Positions 7,096 through 11,791 of a stretch of 11,791 nt of DNA are shown one piece after another; the stretch's first letter is position 1, and every line of letters starts with the position of its first letter. The DNA is from Thermoleophilia bacterium. GTDB taxonomy: Bacteria; Actinomycetota; Thermoleophilia; Gaiellales; Gaiellaceae. Location of the stretch: assembly GCA_016844515.1 (NCBI GenBank), contig JAERMP010000067.1, positions 1 to 11,791 on the forward strand. Direction: 5' to 3'. Both the position numbers and the translations under genes were made by a program. A model generated the notes under the pieces. The model had not been told where the DNA came from and made no database searches. It saw only the letters and a list, made by a program, of their open reading frames with translations.

Positions 7096-8127
7096 AACTT
7101 TCGGTGCGACGCGGTCGAGGATCTCCGCGAGGTTATCGCCCGTGCACGTGATTCCGTGGTTGCGCAGACCGATCACAGCGTGCGCCGGATCCGGCTCGAG
7201 CGCGACGAGGTCGGCGACGGCGACGGCGAGCTCCTGGGTGCCGCACGGGTAGTTCACGTCGGTTGCTGCGATGCCCTCCATCCAGGCGTGGACATGCAGG
7301 ATCGCGCCGACGTCGGGGTGCGCCTGATAGATCATCCAGTGCTCGATCGCGTCTACCGAGACGCGACGCGGCTCGATCCCCGGGGGCACGCTGAGCACGA
7401 TCGCCCCGCGGTCGTCGTCGAAGTCCTTGACCATGAGGAAGTCTCGTCCGACGGTCTCGAGCTGTGACTTGTCGACGCCGCTGGCACTCATCCAGAAGCG
7501 CGTCTCGTCCTTTCGCGCGGACAGGTTCCCGTAGGAGAGACCGCCCACGCTGTAGAGCCGCATGACGTGGCGAAGATCGCGCCCGGAGAGGTATTCCTCG
7601 ACCGGGAAGGGCGACGGCAGCAGATCGAGCTCGTCGAGGCGGCGGCCGGCCTCCCCGATGTCCGCGGTGACCTCGTCCCCATCCCAGAGCTCGGGCTCGA
7701 GATCCGGAATCCACTCGTTGTCGATCACGAGCCTGGACGTCGCGAGCGGTTCGAGGCGCTCGTAGATCTCCTCCGGGTCGTCCGGCACGTGATAGGTGCC
7801 GCGCTCCATCGTCGTGAACCACACTCCCTTGCCTGGGACGCGAAGCAGGACGACGTTCGAGAGGGTGCGGACGAGCATCGGATAGTTCTGCTTGAGCGCA
7901 TCCTCCGGAGGCTCCGGAAGCTCGTAGAACGCCGCGGAGTACGTCCCACGCGCGGCTCGGCGGAATGCCTTCGGATCCGCCGCGTCGAACATGTTGAGGA
8001 CGAAGTTGGCCTCGGCGATGTCGTCGACGGGCACGAAGTCGTCCTTCTCGAACTGCTTGCCGATGGTCCGTACCCACTCCTCGTGGGCGGGAGAGGTCGC
8101 GGTGCCCCAGATTGCGTACGTGCGCAC
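7072..8127 (-). CDS. Class II aldolase/adducin-like protein with unrecognised N-terminal half
   Basis: A 351-residue protein. The C-terminal half (~175-345) has the class II aldolase/adducin layout: SYGNLSAR at 198-205, SASGVDKSQL at 214-223, the metal-binding HVH at 278-280 (DVGAILHVHAWMEG), and a third histidine at 324 (AVIGLRNHGITCTG). Members cleave or epimerise phosphorylated sugars at a divalent metal. By eye, the catalytic glutamate that normally precedes the helix before the HxH motif aligns with Asp259, so the chemistry may differ. Residues 1-170 (starting MRTYAIWGTA, with FYELPEPPEDAL and GVWFTTMERGTYHVP) match no domain I can name. The start is GTG at 8127: no Shine-Dalgarno, but a -10-like TAGACT 6 nt upstream. 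Family confident, substrate unknown. Confidence 0.87.
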   Translation of the reverse strand: MRTYAIWGTATSPAHEEWVRTIGKQFEKDDFVPVDDIAEANFVLNMFDAADPKAFRRAARGTYSAAFYELPEPPEDALKQNYPMLVRTLSNVVLLRVPGKGVWFTTMERGTYHVPDDPEEIYERLEPLATSRLVIDNEWIPDLEPELWDGDEVTADIGEAGRRLDELDLLPSPFPVEEYLSGRDLRHVMRLYSVGGLSYGNLSARKDETRFWMSASGVDKSQLETVGRDFLMVKDFDDDRGAIVLSVPPGIEPRRVSVDAIEHWMIYQAHPDVGAILHVHAWMEGIAATDVNYPCGTQELAVAVADLVALEPDPAHAVIGLRNHGITCTGDNLAEILDRVAPKVLRQVPMT

Positions 8128-8133
8128 GAGCCG

Positions 8134-8139
8134 AGTCTA
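8134..8139 (-). promoter_or_regulatory. Candidate leaderless -10 box (TAGACT) for the aldolase-like gene
   Basis: On the minus strand TAGACT fits TANNNT and is separated by 6 nt from the GTG start, the spacing expected when transcription begins at the start codon. The absence of any Shine-Dalgarno sequence supports this. Confidence 0.5.
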
Positions 8140-8151
8140 TCGCCGTAGGCG

Positions 8152-8169
8152 CGCGGTTACGTGACCGCG
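8152..8169. promoter_or_regulatory. Near-perfect palindrome over the aldolase-like gene's -35 region
   Basis: The 18 bases CGCGGTTAC/GTGACCGCG are palindromic apart from one T/G pair. The centre is about 33 bp before the predicted start of transcription, and the site overlaps the stop codon of the cupredoxin gene. Position and symmetry suit a repressor operator, but part of it is coding sequence, so chance is a real alternative. Confidence 0.3.
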
Positions 8170-8567
8170 AAGCCGACGCGCTGGCCCGCCTGGTAGTGAC
8201 CGGGCAGGTTGCAGAGCAGCACGTACTTCCCGGCCTCGAGGTTCAGGTTCAGCCTTCGCAACGCTCCGGGCTTGAGCTTGAGCGCTCCGATCTTGCCGAC
8301 ACGCCCTGTCTCAACGGCCTTCCCCGACTTGACCGGGAGCTTCGCCGGCGCGACCTTCGTCTTCAGGACGACGAACTCGTGGGCGATCTTGCCCGTGTTC
8401 CTCACCGCGAACATGACAAACCAGTGCTGTGCCGAGGCCGGGCTCGCCAGCACCTTGAACTCCTTGAGCTGAACATTGACGGTCGTCTTCGATTCCGACG
8501 CTCCGATCGGGCTAGCGACAACCGCGGCAGACACAATGGCCACAACGAGCAGGGCGAGCTTGCGCAT
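8157..8567 (-). CDS. Secreted cupredoxin-like (type I copper) protein
   Basis: A 136-residue protein. A signal peptide (~1-24: Arg2-Lys3, hydrophobic LALLVVAIVSAAVVA, cleavage near IGASES) is followed by a beta-rich domain. Type I copper-site residues are visible: His63 (GKIAHEFVVL), Cys119 and His124 (YVLLCNLPGHYQAGQ). The axial position, usually Met, is Gln129. The likely role is extracytoplasmic copper binding or electron transfer; the partner is unknown. ATG at 8567 is chosen because the signal peptide begins there; a longer frame to 8711 runs over cofE coding sequence. It follows cofE by 10 nt, so it could be the last gene of the F420 operon, but a leaderless-type -10 box at cofE's stop may give it its own transcript. 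Confidence 0.85.
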   Translation of the reverse strand: MRKLALLVVAIVSAAVVASPIGASESKTTVNVQLKEFKVLASPASAQHWFVMFAVRNTGKIAHEFVVLKTKVAPAKLPVKSGKAVETGRVGKIGALKLKPGALRRLNLNLEAGKYVLLCNLPGHYQAGQRVGFAVT

Positions 8568-8574
8568 GGGTGGC

Positions 8575-8580
8575 AACTTA
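8575..8580 (-). promoter_or_regulatory. Candidate leaderless -10 box (TAAGTT) for the cupredoxin gene
   Basis: TAAGTT on the minus strand includes cofE's TAA stop and is followed by 7 nt and then the ATG. The 7-nt spacer (GCCACCC) has no Shine-Dalgarno match, so either leaderless initiation or coupling to cofE is implied. Confidence 0.4.
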
Positions 8581-9321
8581 GCGGAAGAGGTCGCGCTCGC
8601 GGGGCATGACGAGATCGCTGCCGCTCCCGTCGCCCGCGGCCTCGAGACCCCTGACGATCGCGGCAGGAATGCCGTCTGTCTTGCCCATGACGAGCTGGGC
8701 GGCGCCGGCAATCTCGTCGGCGATCGCGATCTCGGTCGCGTGCAGCTCGTATCCCATAGCGTCGCGCTCGCCCTTGAGGTCGAGTAGCGCGACGATCCCC
8801 GAGACGCCGAGAGCGACGTCAGTCGTACCGCGCCGCCACGCCCGGCCGAACGAGTCCGACACGATCAAGCCGACGTCGACCCCGGTCAGCTCACGGATGC
8901 GGTCGCGCAGGCGTTGAGCAGAGGCGTCCGGATCAATCGGAAGCAGGATGAGAGTGTCGTGTCCCTTGGCATTCGAGGCGTCGACGCCGGCAGATGCGCA
9001 GACGAATCCATGCAGCGTCTCGGCGATGACGAGCGGCGGGCGCGCACGGACGATCTGTCGGCTCTCGCGCAGGATCACCTCGATGCGGCGCGGATCCTCG
9101 CCGGCCGCGAGCTCGTGCGCCCTCGGCGACGGCTCGACCTCGGAGAGATCGACGATTCGACCCTCGACCTTCGAGACGGCCTTCTGCGCGACGACGACAA
9201 CGTCGCCGGGCTCGAATCCACCCGCGCGCGCCGCAGCATCGGCGAGCAGCGCGGCGAGATCGTCTCCCTTGTCGAGCTCCGGGATACCGCGGAGAGGGAT
9301 GACGCGAACCTCTTCGATCAA
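8578..9321 (-). CDS. cofE: Coenzyme F420-0:L-glutamate ligase
   Basis: A 247-residue protein, the normal size of a stand-alone CofE. It catalyses GTP-dependent addition of glutamate residues to F420-0, the last stage of F420 assembly. Diagnostic stretches are [19 protein letters not shown] at 8-26, [17 protein letters not shown] at 39-55, [10 protein letters not shown] at 108-117, [19 protein letters not shown] at 154-172 and [20 protein letters not shown] at 181-200, then [13 protein letters not shown]. The C-terminal nitroreductase-like FMN domain of actinobacterial FbiB is absent. The start is TTG at 9321, overlapping the stop of the upstream gene by 4 nt (TTGA). No ATG or GTG lies at a suitable place, and the family's N-terminus begins right there. 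An apparent extension to 9657 covers fno sequence and is rejected. Confidence 0.94.
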   Translation of the reverse strand: MIEEVRVIPLRGIPELDKGDDLAALLADAAARAGGFEPGDVVVVAQKAVSKVEGRIVDLSEVEPSPRAHELAAGEDPRRIEVILRESRQIVRARPPLVIAETLHGFVCASAGVDASNAKGHDTLILLPIDPDASAQRLRDRIRELTGVDVGLIVSDSFGRAWRRGTTDVALGVSGIVALLDLKGERDAMGYELHATEIAIADEIAGAAQLVMGKTDGIPAAIVRGLEAAGDGSGSDLVMPRERDLFR

Positions 9322-9859
9322 GAGATCCCGGTGACCCGGATGCCGGCGTGCGTGCGGTAGCGCTTGTTCAAGTTGACGATCACGGCCGTCAGGCCCTCGA
9401 GCGCCCGTGCGCTCGCCAGCGGCCCTGCGTCGAGTGCGCGGCCGGATACGACGCGGCTCGGAGGCTCGCGGCGGCGAGCGAGTGCAGACCGGCAAGCACG
9501 GGGCCGTCGAGCACGCCCTGCATCCGCTCGGCAAGCGACGCGGCGCGCGGTGACGGCAGCACACCGCCTTTCGTGAAACGAAGCTCGGAAGCAACGGACA
9601 GAACGGACGTCGAGCCGATCGCGCTCCGAAGCTCCCGCGCCGTGTCGAGCGCCGCATCGGCCTTCACGGCGAGGATGACCAGATCAGCCGCTCGAACCGC
9701 CACGTCGTTCGTCGCGCCCTCGACGCCGAGCTCGGCTGCGAGGGACGCCGCCCGGTCGTGGTCGCGCGAGCCTATGACCACAGCGACGCTGGCTTCCCGC
9801 AGACGGATCGCCAGCGCGGTCCCGAACGGCCCGGTACCGCCGACCACCGCTACCCGCAC
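9318..9859 (-). pseudogene. fno: F420-dependent NADP oxidoreductase (NpdG/Fno-like), frame-disrupted
   Basis: Two parts of one protein lie in different frames. Residues 1-134 (9458-9859; GTG start) carry the NADP-binding Rossmann fold: VAVVGGTGPFGTALAIRL, IGSRD at 29-33, [20 protein letters not shown], then [12 protein letters not shown]. The same frame then runs into unrelated sequence and stops at 9389. The family's C-terminal part resumes in another frame at ~9455-9318: [20 protein letters not shown], followed by [18 protein letters not shown]. Joined, they give about 179 residues, some 30 fewer than I expect, and the missing part falls at the junction. That indicates a deletion with a frame change, either real or an assembly error. 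Intact enzymes move hydride between F420H2 and NADP+. The gene overlaps cofD by 10 nt (good GGAGG before GTG) and cofE by 4 nt. Confidence 0.85.
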
Positions 9860-10764
9860 GAGGCCTCCAGGACGGCCTCCGCAAGCCGTCGTGCCGATGC
9901 GCGATCACCCATCAAGGTCTGAGTGACGACGAGCTCCACGGACGCCTCCGCAGGCGCATCAGCCTCGTCGATCGCGAGGGCGTCGATGAGCCCCCGGTAA
10001 CAGTCTGTTACATGGCCTGGAGTGGCACCACCTGCCATCCGCGAGAGCATACGGCCGGCCGGGCCGGTGACTGCCGCTCCGCCGACGAGTGGGCTCACGG
10101 CGACGCAGCGCACACGTCGCCGCTCGATCGCCTGCCTGATCTCGCGCACGGCCAGGGTCGGTCCGATCGAGAGATAGGGGTTGCTCGGAGCCAGGAGGAT
10201 CGCGTCGGCGGCTTCGATCGACTCGAGCACGCCCGGCGCTGGCCGTGCCTCGTCTGCACCCACGTACTCGACCGCATCGACGTCGTCGCGATGCCCGCGG
10301 CCGACGAACCATTCCTGAAAGGCCAAGGTGCCCGACGGCGTCACGACGTGGGTGCGCAGCCGATCGTCCGTCGCCGGGAGAATCCGTGTCGCGAGCCCCA
10401 CGAGCTCGGAGAACGACGCTGTGACCTCGGAGAGCGGCACACCCTCTCGGAGCACCCGCGTGCGGACGAGATGGAGGCCGATGTCGCGGTCGCCCAGGCG
10501 GAACCAGTTTTCGCCGCCCCATTCTGCGGCGGAGTTGAGTGCCGTCCAAGTCTCGCCCGCGCGGCCCCAGCCGCGCTCGTGGTCGATGAGACCGGCGAGC
10601 GTGTAGAGGAGGCTGTCGAGATCGGGCGAGACGTGTAGCCCGAGTATCTCGACGTCGTCTCCGACGTTGCCGATCACGGTGAGCTCGCCCGGCTCGAGTA
10701 AGTCGTCGAGCCCGCGCGCGAAGCGGGCTCCTCCGCCGCCGCCCGAGAGCAGAACGACCTTCAC
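9850..10764 (-). CDS. cofD: 2-phospho-L-lactate transferase (F420-0 synthesis)
   Basis: A 304-residue CofD/FbiA protein of normal length. It joins the lactyl or enolpyruvyl phosphate unit from the guanylylated donor made by CofC to Fo, giving F420-0 or its dehydro form. Family stretches are clear: the glycine-rich VVLLSGGGGGARFARGL at 3-19, IGNVGDDVEILGLHVSPDLD at 31-50 with SLLYTLAGL, WFRLGDRDIGLHLVRT at 87-102, ILLAPSNPYLSIGPTL at 189-204, and AVSPLVGGAAVTGPAGRM at 222-239. The Asp and Asn of the NVGDD motif fit the known Fo- and metal-binding site. The GTG start at 10764 overlaps the cofC stop by 4 nt (GTGA), so the two should be translationally coupled. Confidence 0.96.
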   Translation of the reverse strand: MKVVLLSGGGGGARFARGLDDLLEPGELTVIGNVGDDVEILGLHVSPDLDSLLYTLAGLIDHERGWGRAGETWTALNSAAEWGGENWFRLGDRDIGLHLVRTRVLREGVPLSEVTASFSELVGLATRILPATDDRLRTHVVTPSGTLAFQEWFVGRGHRDDVDAVEYVGADEARPAPGVLESIEAADAILLAPSNPYLSIGPTLAVREIRQAIERRRVRCVAVSPLVGGAAVTGPAGRMLSRMAGGATPGHVTDCYRGLIDALAIDEADAPAEASVELVVTQTLMGDRASARRLAEAVLEASCG

Positions 10765-11303
10765 ACCGGGACGGCGAGGAGCGCGCGTGTACGGGAGCCG
10801 AGGAGCGGAACGAGTCCCTCGAGGTCGGCGTCCTCGTCCACATCGACCTCGAGCTCGGGGATCCTGGCCGTCGCGAACGGCGCGTGGGCACGAAACCGTT
10901 CGGCACTTCCTGGCCCATACAGCGGCGCGAAAAAGCGGGGATCGGGAAGCGAGAGCGCGTTCGTCGTTCCGTCTGATGCTTCAACGAGGGCCAACCCGGC
11001 GGCGGCAAAATCCCGTAGAGCTCGCGGGGTGACGCACGGAAGGTCCGCGTTCACGACGAGTGCGTGACCGTCGACCTGTGCGAGCCCGGCCTCCACAGCC
11101 GAGCCCAGGCCATTTCCGGGATCGGCCACGACCTCGGCGCCCGCAGGAACGACCGCACGATCGTCGGTCACCACGAGAACGCGCCCGACTTCGAGGGCCG
11201 CCGCTACCACATCTCCCAGCATCGCGACCGCAGCTGCAGCGCGAATCGCCGAAGGCAGCCGCCGTTTCGCGTCGCCGCGGTACGGGATCACGATTGTCGG
11301 CAC
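10761..11303 (-). CDS. cofC: 2-phospho-L-lactate (or PEP) guanylyltransferase
   Basis: A 180-residue CofC/FbiD protein, slightly short for the family. It uses GTP to activate 2-phospho-L-lactate or phosphoenolpyruvate for CofD; which one cannot be read from the sequence. Visible features are the N-terminal nucleotidyltransferase strand IVIPYRGDAKRRLP at 4-17, a Gly-rich turn DPGNGLGSAVEAGL at 61-74, the metal-binding VVNADLPCVTPRAL at 83-96, DGTTNALSLP at 111-120 (often DGGTNAL), and DVDEDADLEGL at 154-164 near the C-terminus. The start is GTG at 11303, where homology begins; the frame continues upstream to 11642 only as a shadow of the next gene. There is no Shine-Dalgarno sequence, but TACGCT lies 7 nt upstream. 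It heads a tightly overlapping set with cofD, fno and cofE. Confidence 0.93.
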   Translation of the reverse strand: MPTIVIPYRGDAKRRLPSAIRAAAAVAMLGDVVAAALEVGRVLVVTDDRAVVPAGAEVVADPGNGLGSAVEAGLAQVDGHALVVNADLPCVTPRALRDFAAAGLALVEASDGTTNALSLPDPRFFAPLYGPGSAERFRAHAPFATARIPELEVDVDEDADLEGLVPLLGSRTRALLAVPV

Positions 11304-11310
11304 GCGCCGA

Positions 11311-11316
11311 AGCGTA
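11311..11316 (-). promoter_or_regulatory. Candidate leaderless -10 box (TACGCT) for cofC and the F420 operon
   Basis: On the minus strand TACGCT fits TANNNT and is followed by 7 nt and then the cofC GTG. It begins 1 nt after the stop codon of the upstream 94-residue gene, so the cof genes may have their own promoter despite only a 14-nt gap. Confidence 0.45.
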
Positions 11317-11317
11317 C

Positions 11318-11602
11318 TCAGGCTGCGTTCGAGGACGTGCCGGGGCCCGAGGTGGCCCACTCGCTGAGGTCGAACCAGTGCGAGGCCCGCAAGGCATCGC
11401 GCACCTCGGCGTCCGTGTGCCCTGCGTTGAAGACGTGGTGCTCGAGATCGCAGCAGATCTCGACTTCGCTCAGCGAGACGTGGGAGATCTGGGAGAGCGC
11501 GTCCGCCGGCAGCTGGGCCTCGGCGACCGTGTAGTGCTTGAACTGGAGGTCTGGCGCGAGCTCCATGAGCTCGGGCCAGTCGGGACACGTGCGTGAACTC
11601 AT
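11318..11602 (-). CDS. Small protein of unknown function between a Wzt-like gene and cofC
   Basis: A 94-residue protein that I do not recognise. It has no signal peptide or membrane segment and is acidic. The core runs ~8-82 (PDWPELMELAPDLQFKHYTV to ASHWFDLSEW), with a well-formed alternating pattern; a low-complexity tail (TSGPGTSSNAA) ends it. Possible metal ligands cluster in the middle: Cys50-Cys51, His55-His56 and His62 (EVEICCDLEHHVFNAGH). Start choice: ATG at 11602 overlaps the upstream stop as ATGA, and a GGAGGAG sits about 14 nt before it. A GTG at 11632 would add 10 residues inside the upstream coding region and has an almost zero-spaced GGGAGG. The gene is probably cotranscribed with the upstream ABC-type gene; 14 nt separate it from cofC. 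Confidence 0.75.
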   Translation of the reverse strand: MSSRTCPDWPELMELAPDLQFKHYTVAEAQLPADALSQISHVSLSEVEICCDLEHHVFNAGHTDAEVRDALRASHWFDLSEWATSGPGTSSNAA

Positions 11603-11791
11603 CGCGTCGCTGAGTTCTCCTCCAGCATCCACCTCCCTTCAAAGCGCACGACCCCGCGCTCGTCGCCCCCCGGATAGACCACGAACACCAATGCGTCGTC
11701 GAGCCAGTGGTAGACGTGCTCGCCGCTCTCGTCCGTCAGGCCGAGCCGGAGGTGGAAGCGACCGTCCGCGAGCGGCAGCTCGCCGATCTCG
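11599..11791 (-). CDS. Wzt-like ABC transporter ATP-binding protein, C-terminal end only (5' end outside window)
   Basis: An open frame enters from the right edge and ends at TGA 11599; 63 codons are visible. It reads ELPLADGRFHLRLGLTDESG, then EHVYHWLDDALVFVVYPGGD, then ERGVVRFEGRWMLEENSATR. This matches the C-terminal beta-sandwich of Wzt-type ATPases, which recognises the polysaccharide exported by the Wzm/Wzt transporter: dG.y.l.lgltd..g, a .da..F.V strand, and a closing GvvrfeGrW. The ATPase domain would lie off the window, so the assignment rests on this tail. It overlaps the next gene by ATGA. A glycan-export locus to the right is the natural inference. Confidence 0.65.
   Translation of the reverse strand, partial: EIGELPLADGRFHLRLGLTDESGEHVYHWLDDALVFVVYPGGDERGVVRFEGRWMLEENSATR

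Noticed and set aside
8568..8711. Longer start for the cupredoxin gene
   Set aside because: It overlaps cofE coding sequence, and a clear signal peptide begins at ATG 8567.
9318..9480. Programmed ribosomal frameshift joining the two fno frames
   Set aside because: No slippery heptamer is visible near the junction, and about 30 family residues are missing, which a frameshift alone would not explain.
9322..9657. N-terminal extension of cofE
   Set aside because: It covers the conserved C-terminal coding sequence of fno in another frame; CofE homology starts at TTG 9321.
11304..11642. N-terminal extension of cofC
   Set aside because: It is out of frame over the 94-residue gene and the Wzt-like tail; CofC homology begins at 11303.
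1..11791. Mobile element, phage, CRISPR or tRNA
   Set aside because: No transposase, integrase, terminal inverted repeats, spaced repeat array or tRNA-like fold was seen.

Overview
This is a gene-dense, GC-rich bacterial chromosome segment. A high-GC actinobacterium is the best fit, perhaps a deep lineage such as Thermoleophilia; that placement is inference. The reasons are a coenzyme F420 biosynthesis cluster, a paired DsbA/VKOR disulfide system, MalT-like LuxR regulators, frequent GTG/TTG starts, 4-nt start/stop overlaps, and several genes with a TANNNT -10 box only 6-7 nt before the start codon (leaderless-type promoters). Nothing indicates phage, plasmid, IS element, CRISPR, rRNA or tRNA. 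No gene-free stretch exceeds about 140 bp.

Layout. (1) 1-3850: a membrane-anchored HD-GYP c-di-GMP phosphodiesterase, cut by the left window edge, converges on a large MalT-type LuxR/STAND regulator; their 3' ends overlap by 52 bp. (2) 3809-4953: a strong hairpin terminator, a small single-domain LuxR regulator and a ZIP-family metal transporter, both minus strand. (3) 5066-6979, plus strand: a CBS-CBS-BON protein with an excellent ribosome binding site, a hairpin, then a membrane-anchored DsbA-like oxidase translationally coupled to VKOR. (4) 6979-7071: a compact set of three inverted repeats between convergent genes, including a decayed copy of the neighbouring gene's 3' end. (5) 7072-8127, minus: a class II aldolase/adducin-like protein with an unrecognised N-terminal half. 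(6) 8157-11791, minus: a tightly packed run, in transcription order: the 3' end of a Wzt-like ABC ATPase, a 94-residue unknown protein, cofC, cofD, a frame-disrupted F420:NADP oxidoreductase gene, cofE, and a secreted cupredoxin-like protein.

How the genes fit together. CofC makes the activated phospho-lactate (or PEP) guanylyl intermediate, CofD joins it to Fo to give F420-0, CofE adds glutamates, and Fno would exchange hydride between F420 and NADP. The Fo synthase (FbiC/CofGH) is not in the window. DsbA with VKOR forms a complete extracytoplasmic thiol-oxidation pair.

I did not find a convincing undescribed multi-gene system. The points most worth a second look are the disrupted fno inside an otherwise intact F420 operon, the frame-preserving copy of the aldolase gene tail around a hairpin, the recurring leaderless promoter architecture, and the cupredoxin with glutamine at the expected axial copper-ligand position.
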